From the NCBI GenBank assembly GCA_009617715.1, contig VTFK01000023.1, forward strand, positions 2,046,001-2,110,000: a DNA stretch of 64,000 nt, written 5' to 3'. The notes beneath the pieces are model-generated. The model saw nothing but the letters and a program-made list of their open reading frames with translations. It was not told the origin of the DNA and made no database searches. The number at the start of each line of letters is the position of its first letter. Within the stretch, counting starts at the first letter, position 1. A program made the position numbers and the translations under genes. Below, in pieces: positions 25,401-38,300 of this stretch. The stretch is from Plectrocnemia conspersa (Eukaryota > Arthropoda > Insecta > Trichoptera > Polycentropodidae).

Positions 25401-25690
25401 AAATTTAAACAGTTAGATATGAGTGAGCGTTAGTCAGAACAATGAACACGACATGAGTAACTCTCTGCAACGTTTAATTTAATTAATGTTTTCAAGTTAC
25501 TAAGAAATACCATTTTATTATTAAAAATATGTTTTTATTACACAAATTATAGCGGTATGTTTACAATAATAATACATAATAAAAGTTATAATGTTTAAGG
25601 AAAAATACTAAAAATATAACGCAACGATAAGAAAATGATTAACATACCTTTATGCTCCTTTCCATTGATTGAAAAGCGTATTTCCGTCAT
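19449..25690 (-). CDS. AOX: Aldehyde oxidase AOX-B (16 exons, 1275 aa)
   Basis: Same enzyme family and exon plan as its neighbours. Exons: 25648-25690, 24199-24365, 23980-24140, 23506-23915, 23214-23437, 23043-23145, 22856-22983, 22496-22786, 22147-22431, 21395-21891, 21138-21321, 20878-21073, 20049-20812, 19782-19974, 19598-19711, 19449-19516. First 2Fe-2S centre: Cys41, 46, 49, 71. Second: Cys111, 114, 147, 149. FAD: GNTAKG (256-261) and IGTLAGN (336-342). Molybdenum domain: GQYHYTME (724-731), GVEMGQG, catalytic Glu1219 in GEPP. NAD motif FFxGYR is absent. Oddities: RAPA at residues 894-897 and MEVQ after GQYHYT, both shared with AOX-A. It is the most compact copy. Its body and promoter resemble AOX-A but its last exons and their introns resemble AOX-C. 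Confidence 0.94.
24985..25328 (-). mobile_element. tRNA-derived SINE in intron 1 of AOX-B
   Basis: On the minus strand it starts with GGACGGAATAGTGTAGTC (A-box-like) and carries the B-box GGGTTCGAGCC. A body and a tail block AACGCATTAGGCTTACGCCTG follow. A second copy lies at 42399-42740 on the plus strand. AOX-A intron 1 lacks it, so it arrived after the A/B duplication. The tRNA-like head is not a functional tRNA. Confidence 0.8.
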
Positions 25691-25919
25691 TTTTAATTTT
25701 CTAATTTCATATCAAGGCACTACGAAACAAACCCCAAATACATAACTGTTAGTTATTGACTAGATTATAATTTTGTGTAAGGAAAAAATATGAATTTAAT
25801 ACCTAAACAGATTTATATTATACAATGTGTATATTTACTTTAATTAATATTAATATATATATTTAATATAAAATATAGAAGCACATTAAGTTGTAATAAA
25901 ACGCAACCGTGCGCCCCAA

Positions 25920-26070
25920 GACTCACTCCCAAACTGGTTTGGACTGATTCGTTTGTACTGAAAACAAACATATATATGCGCGTATGCAAGTATATTCAAT
26001 ACAATGATAACACAGCGATGGCTCAATTGATATGACGATTTATATATTATTATAATGTGTAGAAAGTTGA
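25920..26070 (-). promoter_or_regulatory. AOX-B core promoter (TATA, initiator)
   Basis: On the minus strand TATATATG begins at 25976, exactly 31 bases before the A (25945) of the initiator TCAGT. This is the same spacing as in AOX-A. The predicted 5' UTR is 255 bases. Upstream, a block to about 26070 with TTATCA (a GATA-type site on the other strand) matches AOX-A closely. Confidence 0.65.
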
Positions 26071-26208
26071 TAAGAGACACTTGTTAAACATATATAAATG
26101 TATATACAATTCTATCAGTGTCGATAATCTGCGCAGATTGGGGCCATAAAAAATAATCATATTAGTCTATTGTTAAATTAAAGTAAAATCATTTTCAATT
26201 AAAATTGA

Positions 26209-26214
26209 TTTATT
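26209..26214 (-). promoter_or_regulatory. Polyadenylation signal of AOX-C
   Basis: AATAAA on the minus strand, 107 bases past the AOX-C stop, in text homologous to the AOX-B 3' flank. Confidence 0.5.
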
Positions 26215-26321
26215 AATAATGAGGCTACATTTTTTTTAATTAACAAAAAATAACACTAGTGAACAATTAATAATAAAATTTTAATTTATATATATACTTG
26301 TATATATTTATAATACTACGA

Positions 26322-29300
26322 TTATATTTCATAATTAATAATACTCGTCTTAGTGGCAAGAATGATATTTTCTGTGGTGAGCGGCATATCTAAAAATTGA
26401 AAAATAAATAGTTCCCAAATATTTTATTAATTAAATATATGATTTTATAATTTAATAATATGTATTTTACCTATATGATACCATTCATTAGCAGGCAAAC
26501 CATTATCGACCCTTGTAGATGTAATTGCTTGTCGTAGTGCAGATACGATACCGAATGCCATATTCAATGGAGGTTCTCCAGTAGCTATTTTTAATTAAAA
26601 TTAAGATATACATTATATTTAAAAGTATGAATATATAATGTGTGGATTATGAACCTTTAGATCTCAGAACTCCAGCTGGATTAGGTGCATTTCTGCGAAA
26701 CTCAACCCTAAAATCAATAGGGATATCTTTAACTCCAGGTGGCTTGTAAGTCCAAGTACGATTTGACAATAAAGCTCCAGTCTTTTTATCATAGACCAAA
26801 CTCTCGCTCGTCCAGTATCCAATGCCCATTACATAAGCTCCTTCGACCTATAATGTAATAAAAATATTGAATTAAAAAAACAAATTTTATAGCATGTGTT
26901 CCATTATATTATATAATTACCTGTCCTACATCCACAATCGGACTGAGACTCTCTCCAGTGTCTTCCAAGATATCGACTCTCAAAATTTGATGGTTACCTG
27001 TTAACATATCCACCTCAACGTCAATAACACTAGCTGCCCATATACTGTATGGCTTAACTCCATCAGCTACCGTGAACATGTAATGAGCGCACAAATCCAC
27101 GCCAGATAAATAAGCCTTTTTAATTAACTCTTTCCATGTGGGGTCCTTCATATCTTTCTTGATCGGAGCCAGTCTTTCCAATAATATTTCGCAAGCTTTT
27201 ATGGTTGCAAAGGAGCAAACTTCACTTCCACTACTACCGCCTGTCACCATAGCATTTGGAGCTGTTAAATTGTTCGTAGGCTTTACTTGCACTGTTTCTA
27301 ATGGTATACCCAAGGTGTGTGCGCACACTTGAGCAACTTTTGTATGCATGCCTTGACCCATCTCAACGCCAGCGTGCGACACTGCCACAGTGCCATCATC
27401 GTGATAGATTGAGACCAAAGAAGAGTAGTTACCAAAGTAATCCAGTTCATACTTTAAAGGAGTGAGACAGATGCCGCGCTTCTTCCAGCGGTTGGTATCG
27501 TTGAATTGTTTGACATTGGCAGCCCTTTCATCGTAATTTGAAGACGCTTTGATTGTTTTTATTAAATCTGGCATAGGGTTATCTTTTGGACTCATGTTGA
27601 GCATTCTGACATCAAGTCGATCCTTCCCAGTTACAGTGGCTATGTGATCCATTATGAGTTCAGTCATGGCAATTGCTTCAGTGCTACCTATAAGATACAC
27701 ACGTGATAAATGACTGAAATATAGACTAGTATATTTATTTGTTATGAAATTTACCTGGTGCCCTACACCAAGTATTAGCAGGAGTATCAGTGAGAACCGA
27801 ATTTGCTTCCACAAACCATGTAGAGTTATCATAGCAGTTTGGAATAGCAGCAGCAGCATGCTTAGAAAGGTTTTCGTTATGAGAACAACCATCATCTTCA
27901 TAAAATATGTTCCTCAAATATTGAATTTTACCATCATCGTTAATTCCAACCTAGAAAATAAAAAAAAAAAATCAAAATATATACAATGTCTGATTTTTTA
28001 TATTTATAATTAATACTTCATAATCGCAGGAACAAGGTAGACGTTTTCCAACAGCTGACATATTCGTCTCAATCGGCATTACGAATCTAACTGTTCTGTT
28101 TAGAATTTTAGCAGCAACGGCACAAGCTGCTGCTACTTGAGCACTTCTGGATATTTTTGCACCATAAGCACCACCCAAACGCCTTATATTCACATTTATG
28201 CTGCATTGATTTGTTAAAAAAAAAAAAATAGTTAAATACATACTGCTATATTGTATTTAATATTAAAAGATAACTTACGTATTCACCGGGACATTTAAAA
28301 CGTTTGCTACACAAACATTGGTTAAATCAGGCCATTGAGAAGAAGAATAAACGTCCATGCCGTCTTCAATTGGTACACATACGCACGTCTGTGGCTCCAT
28401 AGTGTAGTGGTATTGTCCAAAAATGTCCAAAGTACCTTTAATCACCTGCTTGACGTCACTGCCCTTACTAGTTGGCTCTATGGTCATGTCCTTGACAATC
28501 CTGTCTTTAGCCGAAGGTGACTTTAAAACATCTCTCACGGTCAAAATTGGAGCGTTTGCTCCCGTATTTTTGTACGTGACTTTGACCTTCTCTGCCGCTA
28601 ATTTGGCCAGTCTTTCAGTTTCTGCAACAATAACTGCTACTGGTTGACCATGAAACAGGATTTTACCACTACTTAAAACCTCCTCGGGTGCAACGAACAA
28701 TCCGGGCAAGCTGGCGAAATTATTCACCCCTGGTATGTCAGAAGCTGTGTAAAGAGCAATCACTCTTTTATCGGCCTGAAAAATAATTTTATTCAATGAA
28801 ATATATCCACATAAAAAACACAAATAATTTGCATTATTGAAATAATTATCATTTTATAACTGTTTTATTTATTAATCAATTGTTACAAAGGGGTTAACAC
28901 AATCAATACCAATTAATAAGTAGTGAAACTCTATTATTATTAAACATAATCTATAAGTGCAGCTTAGAATCAATAGATAGCTTGTGTTTTTTAGATATTT
29001 ATCTATAAGATTAGGATTTGAACTAATTATTCGTAGTTTTTAACCATTCGAATATTGAATAAAAAATAGATCGAGTATTCGAATATTTTGCTAATATTTT
29101 TCTTAGTTTTTACCGATATTAATTTATTTAAGCAATTAGTGCAAAAGATCAAAAAATGCCTGTAAAATATTATTTAATTAAAAAATAATCATACATTATT
29201 TTAATAATCGTTAAATTTTAGCTTTTTTAAATCATTTTTATCTTTTTTATATTGCCGGAACTATGATTAATTCAGCAATGCTGATGAAACATTTTAAACA

Positions 29301-32300
29301 TCTAATTTTATCGAATTTATTGTATATGAACAAAGATCGGATCAGTAAAATTAAATAATTAAAAATAAATTAACCGCTATCAAATATAAATAAAATATAT
29401 GCGTCTTCAAACAACAAATGTACTTCACAAAAAATTACGACGCACACCTATTTTTGAGATAAGCGTTAAACAATAATAAAGAGTGGTCCATTCCATCATT
29501 TTGCTTCGTTCAACGAATAAATTCTGCGAATTCCGGTCATAGTAAACACGCCAACAAACATTCTATTTATCATGCTTTATTTATCGCCCCAAAATAAATC
29601 CCAAGTAAGCGGAGCGTGACCAATATTCCATCTTGCTGAGAGCTTGTTTTTCAGGCGCGTCTTTTTCTTCTCTCCGTGATTGATTGTACTGACCATTACC
29701 CCCCCCCCTACCATTATTTTATTTATGACGGTATCTAGAATTAATAATACTAGATACCGTCAATAGTTTTGCGCCAGTTAACTCAACTGCGACTGCCAAT
29801 CGCGACTGTCTAGGTAGGAGGTCGGGCCTAATTTAGTTCGCGCAATATATTATACTAAAGCAAAGCATGAACAGGTAGGAGTTGTAGTTGCTAATGGGCT
29901 GAAACTTTTGAGCCTAATGCGACTAAAAAAAAGTCACAAAAAAATTTCGACATAAAAAGCTTTTTATAAAAAAGTATTCAATATGTACCTTTAACCCTTT
30001 ATGTGCCTAAGTACTTTGGCGTAATATACGACCGTAATGCCAGACATTGTTATTGAAAATTATAAAGGTACATGTTGCTCCTGACAGCGCTAGCGACTTT
30101 GAAAAGTTATGAAACACATAATTTTAGCCATTTTATGAATGCTATAGATTAGTAATAATTTCAAGGGTTTCTCCATATATTGTTCTACATACTTAAAGTA
30201 TTGTAATATTATTTCAAAACATAAATGTAAGTTTTTGTGAGAGCTTTGTATGAAGCTCGTGACAATACGGTCGTGTCTCGATAGAGCTTCGTACGGCGTC
30301 TGTGGCATATAAACGGTTAAACAAAATCTGCAGTACCATTTAAATAAACCAATCTTGGAATAGATAAATAAAATACCCTAATATTATTCTCAGTGGAATT
30401 TTGTGCGTCAATTCCAATTGGTTGAAAAAAAGAGCAAACGAGGTTTTCTTTTTTTGACGGTGAACATTTTACTCCGCGTCAAAGAATATATTTATATTAT
30501 ACTTTGACAGCGGAGAAATATTCTCAGATAGGTTTTGGATGTTAGCTTTAATCCTCGGATGTCGTTGAAGACATCACACAGGTATTTTTATATAAAACTT
30601 AAGACTACCGGCTCATGCAAATAATTCAGAACATTTGAACTACTTTTAGTATTTTTTGTGTAATTTTTCAACGGTACGATATTAGTTTAATCATAATTAC
30701 CATTGCTTCAGAACCATCGATTTTATCAATTTGACCATCATGGACATTTGATATGACAAACGCTGCATATACTTCGTTAGGTTGCGTCGGTAGATCATTC
30801 ATGAAAAATCCTTCTCCTGAGCATTGAACCAAAGCTTCGATTTTCGGAATGGGTTGATTAAGAGGCCAAACTTTTTTATTCGTATCAAAATCTTGTTTGC
30901 CGCTAGAGACTGGTCTATCAAATTCTTCTCCGCCAGATTTTAAATTATCTTTAATCAACCCAGAAGGACATATATGAAGAATGCACTAAAACCATAGACT
31001 AATGTAATCATTTTTATTAATTAATTTTTTTTTAATAAAATTTTTATACCTTATAAAACAACCCAATAGCCAATAGTCTTCTATATTCAGGTGATGGTTC
31101 AGGTGGCATGTCTTCAGGATCGATATCACCGTGTAAAATATGTATTGCTTGATTCAAAATCGCCTTAGAAAATATATTTTTGCCGACCAAAAATTTTTCA
31201 GTGGTCCTGGCGTGATTGAATTCCGGTCTTATTGCTCCATACACAATTCTGGCACTTTCAACTTCAGTTTTGTCCTGGTTTAACTTGAATAAAAATGCTG
31301 AGTTAACGATGGCATGAGCGTTTTGCGCTCTGGGCATTATCTGAAGCGTTAAAAATGATATATTACACATTGTATACAAAAGTAATTTATATGATAAGTA
31401 AACCGTAACGAAATAATATCACTACTTTGTAACTATGGAATACGTAATCTGGATACAGCTCCGGCAGATTAACTCTGTAGATTAATTTTCCATGCATGTC
31501 CGTCTTTAAGTAATCTAGAAGTGAAACTTCTGTGTACGTTCCATGTTTGTCAACTGTAATTAAATAAATGGTTGAATAAAACATATTTATAATTTACGAG
31601 GGATATTCAGAATGTAAATGTACAAGGCACTTAATTGCTTTCTGTTTATAGCAATGATGAATAAACAAAGTTATGTTAAGAACGAAGAAAAGAGTAAAAC
31701 AACGCAATCCTGATGAACTCATTAAAAATATGATTAACAATCGATTATGAACTTTATGGAACAATTAAGCTATAAAAAATTGAGCAAAAATAAATAAAAT
31801 ATCTCAAAATATATATATATTTTTATTTCATACTTATTGTCATTGTAGCACCAACAGCTTCCAGCAGCAAAAACATGTCAGATTGAAAATCGTTGTGTTG
31901 ATGTTTGATTGATAAGTTGCCGGCAAGAGAGCCAATCTATTAAAAAAGTTTATTAATCAAAGCTTAGAATATTGTATTAAATAGGTGAATTCTTACGTTT
32001 CTGACAGGTACATGAGCTATCAAGTCCATGTGTCTGTACATTTGCAGCAAATATTTAAATTCATCGTTTGATTTTCCGTAGTCTTGGAATATTAACATTA
32101 TCTCGTTCAGAGACATATTGCCTCCTAAAGACAGATTAGAAGTTTTCTCGTGTTTTCTTAAATCGGAAACGGAAGCGATGTCAATCATTATTTTAGGCAA
32201 AGTTTTCATTGGATAAACTCCTGTAAAGTAAAACGTAACTCAAATTTTATTTACTACAAAATTATATTTCATTCATTCAATAAAATTTTCCCACAACTGT

Positions 32301-35300
32301 AATTAGGAATAATGTATTATATAAAACAGCAAAAAATAAACCCATTACTCACCAGTTACATAATAGTCAGATGAAGAGATTAAATTCATTCAAGGCCTAT
32401 TATTTTTTTGCAACATTTTTTTAATGCACATACAAAAACAGCACATCTCTAGTGTTATTATTATTATTTAATATTACATTGTACCCACTACACAATAGAA
32501 CGCATATCACGATCGATTTAAATAATAAATGAACTGAAAATAACCTTGAGCAGTGTTTCCAGAGATCAACATGTATGAATCCGTTCCCTCTTTGTTGAAT
32601 ATATCGAGAATATCTTTGATATTGTACACCTTGTACCATTTAGAATCTGAGGCTTTTAAAGACAATAGCTTTTCTTCTTTTCCGATGATGTTGTGAGCTT
32701 CCACGTCGCAAAACCCATCTTCTGTCTTATCGCTGCAGCTACTCGGACATTTGCAAACTTGTCCAGACTTAGCGCACATCTTAACCTTTTCAACTTCTTC
32801 TATATCTAGAACTTGATCCAAAAGAGATTGATCTGCGTCTTTAGAAAAAGACTTGAAAGCATCCAAAATTGGCCGATATCCAGTGCAGCGACACAAGCTT
32901 CCAGCGAAAGAATTTTCCACTTCTTTCATCGTTAGATTGTGCTTCCGGCTTTCATGCAAACTGAAATTAAGTTTATTTTAAGAATACTATTTAAAATTTA
33001 TATATATAATAAGTTTTGATGATGCAATAAATAATCGATAGGTCTTGAGATATGTCAGAATATGACCATGCAGAAAAACTTGTTATTTAATTCCAAGATC
33101 GATTATATAACTACCTCTTCGTTCGAATAGCCTTGAGAAATATAGTGACAAAAACATACACATATCTAATTTTAATAACGTTTGATGGATCGCTATGTTA
33201 TTATTAATTACCTGTACATATTCATGACCCATCCAGGAGAGCAATAGCCGCATTGGGTTCCATTGAAATTCGCCAAACGCTTTTGAATCGGATGATATCC
33301 CTTCTTTCTATTTCCAATTCCTTCAACCGTAGTTATATCCCATCCATGACATGAAAGTATGGAGACGAGACACTGAAATAAAAGAGATATATTCTCTGTC
33401 TTCGCATATATATATTTCATCATTTTGATTTACCGAGTTGACTGAAAACACTTCTTTTTCTTTCTTGACAGGATGGATGGCAGAAACTGAGACGACGCAG
33501 GCTCCACAGCCACCTTCATGGCACATAGCCTTAGTTCCTCGAAGGTTGGCATTGTTCCTCAAATAGCTATTGAGGGAAGTGTCAGCTTCCACGCTTTTGA
33601 CTGTAACATACAATTTAAATAATACATAAAAACAACGCTACTTTAAAACGAGGCGATGAAAATTGATTTTATAATAGCAACGTTAACTTCGAAATGGAAG
33701 TAAATCTTTTACGAAACAATATAGCGTGACAGAGTGCACAAAAAAAATGTATAATCATGCTTTATTTTCTGCATTTTATTCTTAATTAATTACTACCATG
33801 AACGATTTCGTTTAAGGTTTGTTGCGTGCTTTAAAAGTTGCATAGAACACTTAGTATATTTAAATAAAACATAATGAGCAGTAATATTAACATTAATTTC
33901 AGGCATAGCATTAACCATTTGAGTAGTGAGTTAATTTATACAAATTTATTAATTTATTAGCTTACACCAGGGAGTGAGTTAATTTTACGTTTTTTCCATA
34001 ATTATTTATTTATAATTATTTTATATTGTATTTCTAGTAAATAATAGAAAAAATTGTTTTGATTTATTTTACTATTTTTTTTGATTTAATATGTCTTAAT
34101 AAGTTATTTTAACACTTTTCTATTATTACATTACATATTATCATTAACTATAATATATACATGTTTTTTATTTTAAATATATGAAAAAATAATATATGAC
34201 AAAATTCACCAGCAGCTCTTGTTTTTTTTTATTCTTTTTTAATTAATGCAAAAAACTATTGTATTAATATTTAATACAATTTTACTTTAAATAGATATAA
34301 TTAATTCTAAAAAATATACATGTACTATAAAAATGTTTTATTAAACCTACTGGGTTAATCTTGATATATATTATACTTTATTAAATACAAATAATACTTT
34401 TGGTTGTTGGGACCTCCCATAATCGTTGCGTTAAAATACATTTTAAAGCTCTTGTAAAACTTATTTTAAAGCGACGATTGTGTATAGAATGATTTTCTAT
34501 TTTTCTAAAAATCATGCGGTTTTACCCTCCCAAAACAGAATAATTGCGCAAGTGGAATAACGGGAGCAATAGTGCCGACGCAAAGGAATGTGTACATCAT
34601 GTCATTTTGCATCAGGCGCTACGGTGAGATACTTTCGTTCCGCACGCCCTTATCTCTCACTCACTCGTCACTAACACGCGAGCGAGCGAAAGGGAAACTA
34701 TCTCACCGTACGTTTACTAATAAAATAATAATATACACAATACAATTATTATTATAATATACATAATCACATTAATATTTTCAATAATTATCGTCAAAAA
34801 AACAAGAACAGAAATTAAATAAGCGCAGCGTCGCGTCGCCACACACAGTACTGCACTTAATTCCTTTAACATTACACTACAGATATTTATATAACTATTA
34901 GTGGTATGAAGGACAAAACAATAAGCAACAAGTGTGTTTATATGCAGTGCGACGTCCGAATTAAATATTATAAAAATATAAATATATTTTTTTTACATAA
35001 AAAAATCGCATGTAAAATATTTATTTATATTACATCTCATACAAATATATAGAATTGTAAGTTGTAGCACCCCGATGATATAAACATAACAATAATTATA
35101 GCTTCATATTACAGTGAATATATAATAAATTACCAGTGAGGATATATTTTAACTAGTATAAATATAATTTCACTTATTCAGTTAAGATGTATTAAAAAAT
35201 TGATTTACAATTTAACTACTTAGTGTCAGTAAAAATGTATTTATTCACAAACGGAGAATCTTGTACATGATCAGAGATTCACAGAATTGTGATGTCACAT

Positions 35301-38300
35301 TTTTCGCTAAAATACTACAATATTTAAAATAAATTAAATCAAACCCAAATCCAATAAAAACAAATATGCCTATAGTTAGTGCTAGATCTTTTATTAGATC
35401 AAGTTGAGTTTGATTAATTTTCTTAGGTTAGGTTTAAGTTTAAACATCAAATGGACGTATCGCAAGTTTAGAGTGGCATATAATTTGACTAGCACCTATT
35501 AGTTAAATTATGTTTTCACTAGTAATAATATATATTAGTGAATATTTATTTGGATATGATTTTACTGGAGCACCAATTAAAAATATTACTTCACTGTAAC
35601 ATATGTATATGTATCAGTATTTCACAAATATTCAAAATTATACACTGAAAAACTATAGAAATAGAATGAAAAATACTTATAAAATATAATAAATTAAAAT
35701 ATTTTTTTTACTAAGGTACTATTTCAAAATGTCATCAAACGCTCACAGTCATTCATCGTATTCACATTCTTCATATTCCAACTCTTGATTTTGCAAGTCT
35801 TATCAGAAAATGAAATTCTATCTAGATTATAAAATACAGAGCTCGATAAAGTGCAAACAATTTTTCAACAACAATTAATAAGCGATTGGTTGTGATACAC
35901 TGCACCAAAGACGAACTCCACAAAGATTGGAAGTCTGGAATTCCAGTCGAAATGATCATACCTAGAGACAAGCAAGTGTATAATTTCAAATCAGTGGCGT
36001 AGCTATGGGGGGGCGGAGGGGACGGGCCGCCCCGGGCGGCACTTGTTTGGGGGCGGCATATTCGCGATGGGATCGTCTAGTGTGGTTCTTAACCCTGAAT
36101 GCACTAAAACATATATAAATCTAGGAATAACAAGATCTTAATAATAACCAATTTATTATCTTAACAAATGCTGATTTTATAACCCTGCAAAAAAAAAATG
36201 TATAGGGGGGGGGGGATCGCCCTGGGCGGCACATACCCTAGCTACGCCACTGTTTCAAATACAACTATTTCATGGATTACTACAAAACCATCGCATTCGA
36301 CGACGACATATTGAAAAAATATGATTTTTTATTACTTAGTCCACTCTACTTTGAGCAATTGAGCAAAGATAACAACAATTTTATGATGATCTTAACAGAA
36401 ATACAGGACTCTGTCAATGGATTGCTTTATACATTTAGGACATGAAACTATTATTTGGGTCGTTTTTAATGATCTTAGGAGAAGAAAGTGATTTTACCGA
36501 CATATTAATATTTATAACAATTTAGATTCACTCATTTAAAAAAAATATGATACACTCAAGGATACATTTTAAACAAATATATCAATCAAAGACGATAGTA
36601 TCTAGATTACTTATATTATTATATATTTGGAGTACTCTAATCTTATCAATCTTTTGTTGCTATTTTAATATCAAAAAAATAGATTTCTTGGTTCGATCAA
36701 AATCAGAAGTGCAATTTAGAACACAATCTGATTTGATCGATTCAAAAATATCTTTATACGCATTTTCTGAAAACTACGCCTCTCTAGCTAACATTTTCAA
36801 TAAAACTCGATACAAATCATATTTTAAGAATTACAGAAAATATATTTCTAAAAATATTTCTTTCACTAAATACATAATAATAATCCAATGGGATACAGTA
36901 CATTTGTCGATATTATCAAAACGAAAAGAAATATAAGCTTTTGTATTATTGACGAAGTGGTTTTCGAGTACACGAAAAAGGTACATTGTCGATTTTACGA
37001 CCACATTGCGGCGTCTTTGAAAGAAAAATTGAAAAGACTGATAGAGACTGGTATATTTGTAAGGTTATTGAATGACTGGCAAAAAAGAACGCTGATGATA
37101 TCATCGAGTAAAAAACGAAAACAATTACAAATGGGGGTTTTGAAGGTGCGTATCTCCTAATGGCTATTTTGTATGGTCTGTCGATTTGTATATTTTTTGT
37201 GGAGTTGATCGTTGGTAAGCTATTCGTAAAATGGGATAAGACATGAAATGAGTATAATGACCAAAAAAAACATTTCTAAACTTAATGTAGCAATTTCCTG
37301 AGCATGCGTTTTATAAAAATTACTAGAACATAATGCTTAAAAAAAATCTACGACTGGCAATATAGTTTATTTATTTCCTGTTTTTCATATAAAAAAATAA
37401 ATAAGGCACTAAATTAATACAATATGGAACAAACTAGTGATTTGCAATCTTTCATAACTTGTTTATATATGTATTTTAATTTTATTGTTCAAATTACTAA
37501 TTACTGCTTAAATATTGAAACTTCTCACAAGAACTGTCAATATTGGTCATAATAACGGGATAAAAAAATCAAATTGGAAAGGGTTAAAATTAACTAGTAA
37601 TCTGATTTATTACAAACGAATTCCATATTTTTAAGAATATTAACTGCTTTAAAAAAAATTGATTGAAGTATTATTGAATTTTTATTTACCATTATTTAAT
37701 TTGTGTATTATATTTTTATTTTATATAAAATGAATTTTATTGTCTTTTTACTATGACGATAGTAACTAAAAAATATTATAAAGTGCAACTTAAAGTTGGA
37801 AAATATAAATTAACCTATTGATATACATAGTATGTAAATGACATAATTTTGTTTACACTTTTATGAATCCTTAAGTTCTAAAAGCACTCAATATTTTAAA
37901 ACACGTTTATTATCCTTCATGATGTTTACACACGAGTCGTATTCACAATTGAATCAATAACTTTTTTGTACTCCTTTGGTCAAGACGTATTCTTATTACG
38001 CGATGTCTTATTTATATATGATAATATTATTTATTCCATTGATTCAATGCAATCGACACATCTTAAACAACATAAAAAATCCATATGAAGCAGAAGAAAA
38101 TATTTTACTAGAGTATTTGGAAAAATACGCCTTAAACGATCGTTTGGTTGTGATCAGATGTTCTGAAGCAGATTTAGTTCCGAACATTGAGTTCGTAAAT
38201 GGCATAACTACAGATTTTAGAATCAGATTGGGCAGACAAATGTATACTTATAGACCGAATGAATTCTTCGAAACACTCGCTAGTGGGTCGTTTGCCGCAG

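Noticed and set aside
37976..38002. Upstream start for the IR gene at 37976
   Set aside because: That codon is TTG, not ATG. The first ATG in frame, at 38003, begins a good signal peptide.
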